Shown piece by piece: positions 41,646-51,953 of a DNA stretch of 64,000 nt. Origin of the DNA: Flavobacteriales bacterium (GTDB lineage Bacteria > Bacteroidota > Bacteroidia > NS11-12g > UBA955); NCBI GenBank assembly GCA_002737705.1, contig NSIM01000001.1:130472-194471 (forward strand), in the 5' to 3' direction. Position 1 is the stretch's first letter. Each line of letters begins with the position of its first letter. The translations under genes were made by a program, and so were the position numbers. The notes beneath the pieces are model-generated. The model saw only the letters and a program-made list of their open reading frames with translations. It did no database searches and had not been told where the DNA came from.

Positions 41646-43169
41646 ATGGTCTTGTTTAAGAAGATTCTAGTAGCCAACCGGGGAGAGATTGCCATTCGTG
41701 TGATGAGGACATGCCGAGAAATGGGCATTTCAACGGTTGCTATATTCAGTGAAGCAGATTCAAAGGCCTTGCATATTCGCCATGCCGACGAGGCATATTG
41801 TATAGGGACAGCCCTGAGTGCAGATAGCTATTTGCGGATGGATCGCATCTTGGATCTTTGCAAGAAAACAGGTGCTGAAGCGGTGCATCCAGGCTATGGA
41901 TTTTTGAGTGAAAATGCCAAATTTGCACGAATGTTAAAGGAAAATGGCATTGTTTTAATTGGTCCAAGTGCGGAATCAATGGAGGTAATGGGGAGTAAAA
42001 TCGCTTCTAAACAAGCAGTAAAAGCTTTCGGTGTTCCCTTGGTTCCTGGGATTGATGAAGCAATTGTGGATCCTGAAAGTGCGTTAAAAGTAGCCTTAAC
42101 AGTGGGTTTTCCGGTCTTGGTTAAAGCGAGTGCCGGGGGTGGTGGAAAGGGGATGAGGGTAGTTTATAATAAGGAAGATTTTTTGTCTAGCCTTCAGATG
42201 GCTCAAAATGAAGCCCGCAATGCATTTGGGGATGACAGTGTTTTTATAGAAAAATATGTAAGCAGTCCGCGCCATATAGAAATACAAATTATGGCTGATA
42301 ATTTTGGCAATACATGCTATTTGTTTGAACGCGAATGCAGTATCCAAAGGCGTCATCAAAAATTGGTAGAGGAGGCGCCCAGTTCGGTTCTTGATTCCCA
42401 GATGCGAAAGCAAATGGGGGAAGCTGCGGTGAATGTTGCGAAGGCTTGTAATTATTCAGGTGCCGGAACCGTGGAGTTCTTATTAAGTGAATCGATGGAA
42501 TTTTTCTTTTTGGAGATGAATACGAGATTGCAAGTTGAACACCCTGTTACAGAAATGATAACCGGTATTGATTTGGTAAGGGAGCAGATTTTGGTTGCAG
42601 CGGGTGAAAGATTGGGATTTTCTCAGGAAGACTTGCACATTCATGGGCATGCGATTGAATTGCGGATTTGTGCCGAGGATCCTGCCAATCAATTTTTGCC
42701 CAATGTGGGTAGGGTGGAAACGTATAAATTACCCCAGGGGATTGGTATCCGTATAGATGATTGTATAGAAAGTGGTACAGATATTCCCATCTACTACGAC
42801 AATCTGTTGGCAAAACTTATAGTTTGGGCACCAACAAGGCTGCAGGCTATCGATCGAATGAGAAGGGCCATCTCTGAATATGTAATTGTTGGCGTAGAAA
42901 CAACCCTCATGTTTGGTGAATTTGTAATGACCCATCCCGCTTTTATTAATGGAAAATTCAATACGCATTTTATCCAAGAATATTTCACGGGGTCGAACAT
43001 GGCTAGCCGTATTTTGAGCCATGAAGAAAGTGATTTATTGGGCATGGCCGCCATACAATTTTTTCAGGCTGAACAACAGATTCCCGTTTCTCAACCCAAA
43101 CAACACGCCGATGATTACACTGCAGAATCTGGGCTATCGGATTGGTATCGACAGCGAAAAGAACAGTAA
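41646..43169 (+). CDS. Biotin carboxylase subunit of an acyl-CoA carboxylase
   Basis: A 507-residue ATP-grasp enzyme that carboxylates biotin. It has the start FKKILVANRGEIAIRVMRTCRE, VHPGYGFLSENA, the ATP loop KASAGGGGKGMRVV, RHIEIQIMADNFGN, CSIQRRHQKLVEEAPS and EMNTRLQVEHPVTE. It is about 50 residues longer than AccC of E. coli, as in Bacteroidota propionyl/acetyl-CoA carboxylases with separate carrier subunits. The matching carrier may be the 163-residue protein at 13315; this is inference. The SerA-like gene follows after 2 bases. Confidence 0.92.
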   Translation: MVLFKKILVANRGEIAIRVMRTCREMGISTVAIFSEADSKALHIRHADEAYCIGTALSADSYLRMDRILDLCKKTGAEAVHPGYGFLSENAKFARMLKENGIVLIGPSAESMEVMGSKIASKQAVKAFGVPLVPGIDEAIVDPESALKVALTVGFPVLVKASAGGGGKGMRVVYNKEDFLSSLQMAQNEARNAFGDDSVFIEKYVSSPRHIEIQIMADNFGNTCYLFERECSIQRRHQKLVEEAPSSVLDSQMRKQMGEAAVNVAKACNYSGAGTVEFLLSESMEFFFLEMNTRLQVEHPVTEMITGIDLVREQILVAAGERLGFSQEDLHIHGHAIELRICAEDPANQFLPNVGRVETYKLPQGIGIRIDDCIESGTDIPIYYDNLLAKLIVWAPTRLQAIDRMRRAISEYVIVGVETTLMFGEFVMTHPAFINGKFNTHFIQEYFTGSNMASRILSHEESDLLGMAAIQFFQAEQQIPVSQPKQHADDYTAESGLSDWYRQRKEQ

Positions 43170-43171
43170 AC

Positions 43172-44152
43172 ATGAGAGCACCCAAAGTATTGTTGATTGA
43201 TGAATTTCATACGCATGTTCACCAACATCTAACAGCATTCGGTTTTGAGGTTTTTGATTACAAAGACATTCTGGCTTCTGAGGTCCTTTCTGTTATTTCA
43301 ACCATACAACCAGAGGGTTTATTGCTTAGAAGTAAGATTCGCATCGACGAGATTGTGTTGAAGGCTGGAGGATGTTTGCGCTGGGTTGGTAGGGGCGGTG
43401 CGGGTATGGACAATATCGATGAACAAGCTGCCGACAAATTGGAGGTATATTGCTTTAATGCTGGAGAAGCCAATGCAGACGCAGTGGGCGAGCATGCAAT
43501 GGCAATGCTCTTGGCCTTGTTTACAAAATTACTCCCCGCACATACTGGTGTCGTGAATGGCCAATGGGATAGGGAAGAAAATCGGGGTATTGAATTGAAA
43601 GGCAGCACAATAGGGATTCTAGGTTATGGTAATACCGGATCTTCTGTAGCCCAAAAATTGGTGGGTTTTGGCGTGAAAATTATAGCGCATGACAAATACC
43701 TTTCTGGATTTTCCAATGGGTATGTAAAGGAAGTTTCTGAACAGGAACTTTTAGCGTGCTCAGATATACTTACCCTCCATGTTCCCTTAACCGCAGATAC
43801 CCAGGATTGGTTAAACGCTTCGCGAATAGCGCAAATTTCGAAGCCTTTTTGGTTGCTTAATCTATCTCGTGGCGGGGTTGTAGATATCCAAGCCGTCTTG
43901 GATGGACTAAATCAAGGCAAAATATTGGGCTTTGCCGCCGATGTGTTGGCGTCAGAACCTCCAATGAAAGGCACTGTATTATTTCAGCATTGTTTTCTTG
44001 CTTTAACAGAAAAATCGAATGTTGTTTTTAGTCCACATATTGCCGGATGGACGGTTGAAAGCCACCGTAAGATTTCTGAGATAATAGTGGATAAAGTATT
44101 GAAATTGTATACAATTGAACGAGAAATTCTCAAATTTACCCCAAGACAATGA
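43172..44152 (+). CDS. D-2-hydroxyacid (phosphoglycerate-type) dehydrogenase
   Basis: A 326-residue NAD-dependent dehydrogenase. The catalytic-domain start KVLLIDEFHTHVHQHL leads to WVGRGGAGMDNID, with EHAMAMLLALFTKLL before the coenzyme domain. The nucleotide motif is GILGYGNTGSSVA. The catalytic arginine is in LNLSRGGVVD, the glutamate in VLASEPP, and the histidine in FSPHIAGWT. This is the pattern of SerA-like enzymes without the C-terminal ACT domain. I use ATG 43172, 2 bases after the biotin carboxylase stop. Confidence 0.88.
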   Translation: MRAPKVLLIDEFHTHVHQHLTAFGFEVFDYKDILASEVLSVISTIQPEGLLLRSKIRIDEIVLKAGGCLRWVGRGGAGMDNIDEQAADKLEVYCFNAGEANADAVGEHAMAMLLALFTKLLPAHTGVVNGQWDREENRGIELKGSTIGILGYGNTGSSVAQKLVGFGVKIIAHDKYLSGFSNGYVKEVSEQELLACSDILTLHVPLTADTQDWLNASRIAQISKPFWLLNLSRGGVVDIQAVLDGLNQGKILGFAADVLASEPPMKGTVLFQHCFLALTEKSNVVFSPHIAGWTVESHRKISEIIVDKVLKLYTIEREILKFTPRQ

Positions 44153-44193
44153 TTGGCATATTAAAATATCCATTTGTTTTTGGGTCGTTAAAC

Positions 44194-44224
44194 TTGATTA
44201 ATTCTATTAAATTGGGTAAACTTG
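44194..44224 (+). promoter_or_regulatory. Promoter of the TonB-receptor operon
   Basis: TTG at 44194-44196, a 20-base spacer and TAAACTTG at 44217-44224 match the Bacteroidota pattern TTG-N19-21-TAnnTTTG with one mismatch. The start codon is 45 bases further on. Confidence 0.5.
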
Positions 44225-44269
44225 CGAGTGGTTAGTTATTTCTAATTCACATACCAAAAAAAATCGCAC

Positions 44270-47200
44270 ATGCTTATGAAGTATAGTATCCGTAAAATTA
44301 CCACCTTAACACTCTGTTTTTTGTCTATTGCATATGGTTTTTCACAGACCAATTTTGCCGATTTTAGAATTACAACAAAGGACGAAGAGGGTAGGAAGTT
44401 GAGTGGCGTAACCATTCGATTAACCCTCAACAATATCGATGTTGCTTCTGACACCACAGATTCTGATGGGAATGCGGGTTTTACTACCCTTAATCCCGGA
44501 ATTTACGATCTCCAAGCCACAAAAAGTGGATTTCCCGATCAGAATTTAACAGGCATTACTTTGTTGAAAGGATTCAATGAACCCGAAGAAATAATTTTTG
44601 TAAAAACTGGCGTCGGTGGCCCCGTTATTATTCGTGTCAAAGGGAAAAGAGGTCCGGTAGACATGTATCGAAATGAACATGTATTGGATGGTGATAAGCT
44701 AATTCAATCTGGTCAGCGTGGAGTGGGATTATTAGAGAGTACAAATGCCGCAATTATCAGTACACCCCAAGGTATTTCAGTCAGGGGTACCCGTGCTGAT
44801 GGCAATGGTACCTATATTGACGGTGTGCGGCAGTTTGGTGGTGGGGGATTACCCACATTGGGTACAGAACAAATTGCAGCAAATGTGGGCGGAATCCCTG
44901 CTGAATTTGGAGATTTGACAGGGGGAGCATTTTCCTTTACCTCAAAAAGCGCGACTGAAAAGGTCGTTTTTCTGGTAGAAGGTCAAACCTCAACCCTGTT
45001 GGATGCGTTTGGACACAATACGGTCCAAGGTGTTGTTACAGGGCCTTTGTGGACAAAAGACGAGAAAGATCTTGTGAGTGGTAAAAAACGCAAAGTGATT
45101 AAACTGGGGTATATGGCTACAGGTACTATCGGATATTACAAAGATCCCGCTCCAACGCGAACTGGGGTATATGTGGTAAACGAATCAAAACTCAGGGAAA
45201 TTGAGGAAACCCCTATGCGGTTCACCCCCAATGGATTTGTTCACAATGCAAGCTACTTGCGAGAATCAGATTTTACCCGGCTAAAAGCAAGACCCAACAG
45301 CCCCAGGGCCGATGCGAATTTTGTCGGAAAATTAGAATGGCGACCTGTTTCGGGTATTACGATCATAGGGTCTCTTAATTATTCGTATTCAAATGGGTTG
45401 GGGGTGACGAATTCACCCATGAACTACAAGAATAATTCACGAAATGATAATTCCAATATTAATGGATACGTGCAGTTTACCCAAAACTTCAAAACCAACA
45501 AAGAAAGTTCGGTTAAAAATGCTTTTTACTTGGTTCGTGCAAATTATTTTAACAATTATTCCGAAACCCGCGATGCTAAGCACCTCGACAATTTTTTCGA
45601 CTATGGTTATCTCGGCACTTTTCAGGCTTATCCAACAGCGGTATTTTATTATCCTGACAACAAAGAACCCAAGATTGTTCGCGACCAATTTGGAAATTAC
45701 GTACAATTGAAGAACTATTGGGAACAAGTGGGCTTTTCCGATACGCTGTTAAAATTTACACCCAGTAACCTCAATTCTTTGCGTGCCAAATACACCGAAA
45801 ATATTTACAGTTATTATAAAAGTCGTGGCTTTGATATTAACAATTCAAATACCATATTGCAGTCACAGGGCTTGCTGAATGGGTTAAATCCCAATTCGGT
45901 TTATTCTTTGTTTCCAACCCCAGGTGGAAATACTTCTGGCTGGAGTAAAAACAACAGTGAGCAATACACCTTGTTTGCCTCAGGTCAGATGTCAGTCAAA
46001 CCCAAAACCGTAGGCGGACGAGAGAGAACACAACATGATTTGTCGGCAGGTTTTTCGTACGAACAACAAATTTTTCGAGGGTATGGCTTGGGTGCCAATG
46101 GTCTTTGGGTGCTGATGCGCCAGTTAATGAACAAGCATATTTCCGAATTGGATTTATCCAATCCGATACTCAGTTATGATGCCAATGGTGTGTTTACAGA
46201 TACGGTTCGCTATAATCGGTTGATTAATTATGGAGAACAATCGCATTTTGACCGGGCATTCAGAGAAAAACTGATTGCCAAAGGGGGAAAGGATGTCTAT
46301 ACGCAAAATATAAACGAACGAAGTTTTGTAGATATTAACTCATACAACCCAGAAGATTTTTCTTTGGATATGTTCAATGCTGACGAATTGCTAAACAATG
46401 GCAATGCATACGTAAATTATTTCGGATATGATTATTTGGGGAAGAGAATTTCGGGAAAACCTTCCATAGAAAAATTCCTAAATAACAAGGATAATAGAAT
46501 TATAGGGGCATTTCAACCTGTTTATATAGCGGCTTGGTTACAAGATCAATTCCAAGTCAAAGATTTAATTTTCCGTCTGGGATTGCGGATGGAACGGTAT
46601 GATGCAAACCAACTTGTATTAAAAGATCCCTATTCTTTGTATCCCATTAAAACTGCCGTAGAGGTAAAAGAAATTAATGGATTAAGCATCAACCATCCTA
46701 CAAATATTGGAGAGGATTTTAAGGTTTACGTTAACGACATTGATGCTCCTACCAAAATTATTGGGTATCGCGATGCCGATCGATGGTATAATTCGGATGG
46801 TTCAGAATTGCGCAGTGCAGAATTCTTGGCCAACCAAACCAGCAATGGTCGAATAGCACCCTACTTAATTAATCCCAATAAGCAAGAATTAACAAAAGAT
46901 GCCTTAGAAGATTTTATCCCAGCAATCAATTTATCTCCTCGGATTTGGTTTTCATTTCCTTTGGAGCCCAAGAAAAAGACGTTTTATGTCTCCTATGACA
47001 TGTTGACCCAAAGACCCAACTCGGGTGCTTCATTTTTAACCATTGACGAACTTTACTACCTCAAAAACAGGCAGGGTTCTACGATATCGAATGGCAACTT
47101 AAAGCCCCGTATTAAAACAGATTATGAGGCGGGATACAAGCAAATATTTGGCATTAAAGGAGATCGTGGTTTAGAAATTGCGGTATCGTATTCAGAAAAT

Positions 47201-48037
47201 AGGAAAGATTTTGGATTGTATCAAATTAGCCAAGGATACCCAGTAACATATACAACCTATCGCAATATTGATTTTTCAACGGTTACAGGATTTCGTGGCA
47301 GTTATATCATGAACAATATTGGAGGCAAAGGAAATATGCCAGGACCTTTTTCATTAATTACCAGTTATATGTTACAATTTGCCGATGGAACAGGATCAAA
47401 CATCAATTCGCAAGCTGCATTAATTGCGAGTAATCAACCCAATTTGCGCAATGTGATTCCCTTAGGCGAACTTGATATTCGCCACAATGTAAAAATCATG
47501 GCTACTTGGGTTTGGGGTGGAGGAATCAACCCAATCAATAAAAAGAATATGTATACTGGACCCCGTTTGGGAGGCAAAGAGATTTTTAAATACACCAGTT
47601 TTAATGTTATTTCAAACTCATACAGTGGAACTCCCTATACGCCCACTGTATTTCCCGTTCAAATTGGCGCTGTTGACCGTTCCCAAATCAAGGGAGTGCC
47701 TTTTGGTGCACGTTTGCCGTGGACACAAACATTTGACATAAACATTCAAAAATCCTTTCGATTTAGCCGCGAAGACAATGCCAAACCCCTCATGTTTGAT
47801 GTATTTTTCATTATTCAAAATGTACTTAATACCAAAAACATTAATGGGGTTTTCCCTTTTACAGGTCAGGCAATGGATGACGGATTTCTCAATTCGCCAC
47901 AAGGGTTGTTGGCTGCTAAAAATCAAATCGATGCCCAGAGTTATATTGATTTATACAAAATATTGTTGAATTCACAAACAGGGCAACTTCAAGGTCCTCG
48001 AACCATTAGGTTGGGATTGCGTGTAAATTTTAAGTAA
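44270..48037 (+). CDS. TonB-dependent outer-membrane receptor with carboxypeptidase-regulatory-like domain
   Basis: A 1255-residue outer-membrane protein. The signal peptide is followed, from about residue 25, by a carboxypeptidase-regulatory-like fold (DEEGRKLSGVTIRL...NPGIYDLQATKSGF). A plug region follows at about 130-230 (ISTPQGISVRGTRADGNGTYIDGVR, then GGIPAEFGDLTGGAFSF). The rest is a barrel ending LGLRVNFK, with a terminal aromatic residue as expected. No SusD-like partner is present; instead a secreted protein and a PorV-like protein follow, 19 bases apart. This arrangement suggests an OAR-like role rather than a classical polysaccharide-utilisation locus. The substrate is unknown. 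Confidence 0.88.
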   Translation: MLMKYSIRKITTLTLCFLSIAYGFSQTNFADFRITTKDEEGRKLSGVTIRLTLNNIDVASDTTDSDGNAGFTTLNPGIYDLQATKSGFPDQNLTGITLLKGFNEPEEIIFVKTGVGGPVIIRVKGKRGPVDMYRNEHVLDGDKLIQSGQRGVGLLESTNAAIISTPQGISVRGTRADGNGTYIDGVRQFGGGGLPTLGTEQIAANVGGIPAEFGDLTGGAFSFTSKSATEKVVFLVEGQTSTLLDAFGHNTVQGVVTGPLWTKDEKDLVSGKKRKVIKLGYMATGTIGYYKDPAPTRTGVYVVNESKLREIEETPMRFTPNGFVHNASYLRESDFTRLKARPNSPRADANFVGKLEWRPVSGITIIGSLNYSYSNGLGVTNSPMNYKNNSRNDNSNINGYVQFTQNFKTNKESSVKNAFYLVRANYFNNYSETRDAKHLDNFFDYGYLGTFQAYPTAVFYYPDNKEPKIVRDQFGNYVQLKNYWEQVGFSDTLLKFTPSNLNSLRAKYTENIYSYYKSRGFDINNSNTILQSQGLLNGLNPNSVYSLFPTPGGNTSGWSKNNSEQYTLFASGQMSVKPKTVGGRERTQHDLSAGFSYEQQIFRGYGLGANGLWVLMRQLMNKHISELDLSNPILSYDANGVFTDTVRYNRLINYGEQSHFDRAFREKLIAKGGKDVYTQNINERSFVDINSYNPEDFSLDMFNADELLNNGNAYVNYFGYDYLGKRISGKPSIEKFLNNKDNRIIGAFQPVYIAAWLQDQFQVKDLIFRLGLRMERYDANQLVLKDPYSLYPIKTAVEVKEINGLSINHPTNIGEDFKVYVNDIDAPTKIIGYRDADRWYNSDGSELRSAEFLANQTSNGRIAPYLINPNKQELTKDALEDFIPAINLSPRIWFSFPLEPKKKTFYVSYDMLTQRPNSGASFLTIDELYYLKNRQGSTISNGNLKPRIKTDYEAGYKQIFGIKGDRGLEIAVSYSENRKDFGLYQISQGYPVTYTTYRNIDFSTVTGFRGSYIMNNIGGKGNMPGPFSLITSYMLQFADGTGSNINSQAALIASNQPNLRNVIPLGELDIRHNVKIMATWVWGGGINPINKKNMYTGPRLGGKEIFKYTSFNVISNSYSGTPYTPTVFPVQIGAVDRSQIKGVPFGARLPWTQTFDINIQKSFRFSREDNAKPLMFDVFFIIQNVLNTKNINGVFPFTGQAMDDGFLNSPQGLLAAKNQIDAQSYIDLYKILLNSQTGQLQGPRTIRLGLRVNFK

Positions 48038-48056
48038 GAAAAATAGAATTGCTATT

Positions 48057-51000
48057 ATGAAACGGATAAAATTTTTTGTTATTGCATTTACACTGGTACA
48101 AATAGCCATTGCTAGGCCTGTCGTAAACCTGAATGGCAGGGCAAATACAGGCCGCTTGGATCGCAGGTCAGGTCAAATGGCCAATACCTGTGAGCCTGCA
48201 TCACAAAGTGCCGACTTGGATGTGAACAATGTGCGAACCAAACTCCTTAATGGTGGAGATATGTGGTGGGATTTAAACAACCCAAAATATGAAATTCCCA
48301 AAATAAATGATCCGAATGCAGTTCGCAAACATTCCTTGTTCTCTGGGGCTATTTGGATTGGTGGAAAGGACAACGGAGGGAGTTTGAAATTGGCAGCGAT
48401 GACCTATCGTCAAAGGGGTTCTGATTTTTGGCCAGGGCCGTTGGATACCACAACTGCCGCCACTGATCCCTTGCGTTGTAAAGCGTATGATAAAATGTGG
48501 AAGGTGACGCGTGATGAGCTAGAAACATTCGAAAATAGCAAGTACCTTACCCAAAGTGCTGGTATTAGAGACTGGCCTGCCGGGCGTCAGCGTGCAGTCT
48601 TAAACGGCAATGAAGCCAAATATTTAGCGCCGTACAAGGAAATCACGCCAGATGGCGTTTACAATCCGTTTGATGGAGAACATCCTGTTTTGGATGACCG
48701 ACGTCCCTCTATTGATAACGGTGTTGAGAAACAGCCTGATATGTTTATTTGGTGGGTTTACAACGACAAAGGCAATATTCATTCTGAAACCCAAGGCCAG
48801 CCTATTGGCGTTGAGATTCAAACTACGGGGTTTGCATTTGCAACCAATGACGAAGTAAACAACATGACTTTTTACAGTTCAAAAATTATCAATAGGGGTT
48901 TTACAACCTTAAATGATTGTTATATGGGCGAGTGGGTAGATGCCGACTTGGGTAATTATGCCGATGATTATGTGGGGTGTGATGTGGGGCGGAGTTTGGG
49001 TTTTTGTTATAATGGGGATGATGACGATGAAGGTGTGTTAGGGTATGGATTAAACCCCCCTACTATCGGAGTAGATTATTTTGAGGGCCCAACGGATTCA
49101 GTAGGCAATCAGATGGGTCTTAGCCACTTCATGTATTACAATAACGACCAGAATGCTGTAAGTGGAAATCCGGGCGATGCAATTGAATTTTATAATTTGA
49201 TGCAGGGGAAATGGCTTGGTGGACAAAATGTTACCTGGGGTGGTACTGGTTTTGGGGGAAGTAGGCCAGCCAAGTATATGTTTCCTGGGGATACAGATCC
49301 AGAACATCTAGGCGAATCTTGGACAGAAAAGAGTTCGGGCAATAAACCCGGTGATCGTCGTTTTATTCAATCTACCGGCCCATTTACTTTGCGTCCCGGA
49401 CAAATACAGCGTATAACATTGGGTGTGGTTTGGGCCAGAACCACCAGTGGGGGTTCTTTGGGGTCTTTAAATTTGTTGCGATTGGCTTCAGACAAAGCCC
49501 AAACCTTGTTCAATAACAATTTTAAAATATTAGATGGTCCCAATTCGCCTGATATCGAAATTCAAGAATTGGAGCAAGAATTGGTGTTGAAATTTCTAAA
49601 TACAAATTCCAGTAAAGTTGAATACTATAAGGAAAAATACAAGGATGCAAAAAACCAATTTCGAACTTACAAATTTGAGGGGTACCTGGTATATCAATTA
49701 AAAGATGCAACCGTAAGCACTACCGATCTTGAAAATGTTGACAAAGCCCGTTTGTTGTTTCAATGTGATGTAAAAAACAACCGTGCACAAATTATCAATA
49801 AAGTGTATGATCCAAAGTTGGCAACCCTTATTCCAGTCGAAAAAGTTGACGGAGCTGACAAGGGTGTTCAACACACATGGAGCATTAAAAATGATCTGTT
49901 TGCCACCATTGCCAATACCCAACTTGTCGATTTTAAGCCAGTCTATTATCTGGTTCTCTCCTATGCTATATTGGCTGATGATACCCTGCAATTAGATCCC
50001 AACCAATTTTTGGCTGGACGTCGAAATATTAAAGTTATTAAAGCCATTCCCCACAAAAGCGAGCCTGAAAATTTTGGAACTGAGCTTAATTCTATTTATG
50101 GTGGTGGACCAGAATTAATGCGCTTGTCAGGACGGGGAAATGGAGGGAATGAATTGAATTTTACCAAAGAAACCCTCAAAGAAATATTGGAAAAAAATGT
50201 GAGTTCCAAGCCAGTTTACAAGAGTGGAACAGGTCCAGTAAAAATTAAAGTGGTAGACCCGCTCAAAGTTCCAAATGCAAAATTTGAGTTTGTATTCAAA
50301 GAAAATAAAATATCTCTAGCCTCTGGATTGAAAGATTCAATGACCAAAAATACCAAATGGTTTATGGTGAAAAAGGGCGAAAATGGAGCCAATAATGACA
50401 CCATTTTTTCTGATACAACCATTGCATATCGGTTTGAATCAGTTCAAGGAAAGAAAGGAGCAAACAATGCAACCAAACAAACCTTGGCCGACTGGGGGTT
50501 GAGTGTAGAGGTTGAGCAAATGTATAATCCAGGTGAGAATTCCACGGCAGACCCTTCTAATGGATTGTTGAGCTGGACTTTAGAATGGGAAGACAATGGC
50601 AAGCAATGGCTCACCGCCATCAATGACAATGATGGCCAAAGTACAGAAAATGCGGGTGCATTATGGCTAAATTGGATTCGTGGAGGTAGCAATGGCAGGG
50701 GAGGCACATTCAATCCTTTGATTCATGATTTTTTCAATCAGGATGGATCTGCTGTTGATCCGGGCCAGGCATTTGAAAGAATTTGGGGTGGTAGAATAGC
50801 TCCTTATGGAATGGTCGCTCGTGAAAAAATGACAGCCACAGGCCGAAACACCTTCGGGTTTGCTTGGTGGGGAAATTCCAGTGGATTGCAAAATCCGATC
50901 AGTGAATTGGCCAGTATTGAATTGGTAATCACGCCCGATAAAACCCTGTGGACGCGATGTCCAGTTATTGAAATGGCTGACGATGAAATGAAAAATAGCG

Positions 51001-51944
51001 TGCAAGGTCAAATGGGTAAATTTAACATGCGTTGGGGCAATTCCAAAGATAAAAATGGCAATGAGATTGCAGGTAGTCAGGGTTTGGGTTGGTTCCCAGG
51101 GTATGCCATCAACATGGAAACAGGTGAACGTTTGGCATTGGCTTTTTCTGAAGATAGCTACTTGGTAGGTGAAAATGGCAGAGATATGATTTGGAATCCA
51201 ACCGATAAGGTTTACAATGACAATGGAATATACCCTGCGATGGGTGGTAAGCACTTTATTTATATTTTTGGAACTGGACTAACTGGTATCTCCAGGAATG
51301 TAAGGGGAGAACGCTATATGGGTGAAGATGAGGCAAATTTTCAACGTTTCAAAACTGCATTGTTGCCAACAGCCGCCGGTGGAAGTACCAATACACTTGA
51401 TAAAACAAGACTTTTAACCCAAGTAATGTGGGTAATCCCAACCTATATGGCCCAAGGATTCTCAATGAAAGATGGGATTCCACCCACCACTGTCAAGTTT
51501 AAAATCAATATTCGAAAAGCCTATACAAGTTTTGATGCAGGCAATAATGTAAACAACAATCGCCCAATGTATGAATTTGATGCTGCCAGTATTGCCCCCA
51601 AGATTTCAAATGATATCGGCAAGAAAAACTTGGATTTGGTTAATGTTGTGCCCAATCCATACCGAGGTTACAGTGCTTACGAAAATAGTCCGCTCGATTC
51701 AAGGGTTAAAATCACAAATCTGCCACCAGAATGCACCATCTCAATTTTTGATATGGCTGGAAATCTGATTCGCAAAATTAAAAAATCTGATGACAATACT
51801 TTTTATGAGTGGGATTTGAAAAATGGGAGCAATGTGCCTATATCCAGCGGATTATATTTGATTCATATCAAAACAAAAAATTTGGGAGAAAAGGTAGTTC
51901 GGTGGTATGGAATAATGCATGCAATTGATTTGGATATTTATTAA
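48057..51944 (+). CDS. Large T9SS-secreted protein with C-terminal sorting domain
   Basis: A 1295-residue exported protein: signal peptide about residues 1-19 (ending IAIA), then a conserved-looking head (LFSGAIWIGGKDNGGSLKLAA, FWPGPLDTTTAATDP). The final 95 residues form a type A-like sorting domain: VPNPYRGYSAYE, VKITNLPPECTISIFDMAGN, WDLKNGSNVPISSGLYLIHI. This marks it as cargo of the type IX system. I recognise no enzyme domain, and a surface or matrix role is a guess. It is the second gene of the operon between the TonB receptor and the PorV-like gene. Confidence 0.75.
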   Translation: MKRIKFFVIAFTLVQIAIARPVVNLNGRANTGRLDRRSGQMANTCEPASQSADLDVNNVRTKLLNGGDMWWDLNNPKYEIPKINDPNAVRKHSLFSGAIWIGGKDNGGSLKLAAMTYRQRGSDFWPGPLDTTTAATDPLRCKAYDKMWKVTRDELETFENSKYLTQSAGIRDWPAGRQRAVLNGNEAKYLAPYKEITPDGVYNPFDGEHPVLDDRRPSIDNGVEKQPDMFIWWVYNDKGNIHSETQGQPIGVEIQTTGFAFATNDEVNNMTFYSSKIINRGFTTLNDCYMGEWVDADLGNYADDYVGCDVGRSLGFCYNGDDDDEGVLGYGLNPPTIGVDYFEGPTDSVGNQMGLSHFMYYNNDQNAVSGNPGDAIEFYNLMQGKWLGGQNVTWGGTGFGGSRPAKYMFPGDTDPEHLGESWTEKSSGNKPGDRRFIQSTGPFTLRPGQIQRITLGVVWARTTSGGSLGSLNLLRLASDKAQTLFNNNFKILDGPNSPDIEIQELEQELVLKFLNTNSSKVEYYKEKYKDAKNQFRTYKFEGYLVYQLKDATVSTTDLENVDKARLLFQCDVKNNRAQIINKVYDPKLATLIPVEKVDGADKGVQHTWSIKNDLFATIANTQLVDFKPVYYLVLSYAILADDTLQLDPNQFLAGRRNIKVIKAIPHKSEPENFGTELNSIYGGGPELMRLSGRGNGGNELNFTKETLKEILEKNVSSKPVYKSGTGPVKIKVVDPLKVPNAKFEFVFKENKISLASGLKDSMTKNTKWFMVKKGENGANNDTIFSDTTIAYRFESVQGKKGANNATKQTLADWGLSVEVEQMYNPGENSTADPSNGLLSWTLEWEDNGKQWLTAINDNDGQSTENAGALWLNWIRGGSNGRGGTFNPLIHDFFNQDGSAVDPGQAFERIWGGRIAPYGMVAREKMTATGRNTFGFAWWGNSSGLQNPISELASIELVITPDKTLWTRCPVIEMADDEMKNSVQGQMGKFNMRWGNSKDKNGNEIAGSQGLGWFPGYAINMETGERLALAFSEDSYLVGENGRDMIWNPTDKVYNDNGIYPAMGGKHFIYIFGTGLTGISRNVRGERYMGEDEANFQRFKTALLPTAAGGSTNTLDKTRLLTQVMWVIPTYMAQGFSMKDGIPPTTVKFKINIRKAYTSFDAGNNVNNNRPMYEFDAASIAPKISNDIGKKNLDLVNVVPNPYRGYSAYENSPLDSRVKITNLPPECTISIFDMAGNLIRKIKKSDDNTFYEWDLKNGSNVPISSGLYLIHIKTKNLGEKVVRWYGIMHAIDLDIY

Positions 51945-51953
51945 TAATTAGAA

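Noticed and set aside
42096-42813. Long minus-strand frames across the biotin carboxylase gene
   Set aside because: They are shadows of a gene with conserved ATP-grasp motifs on the plus strand.
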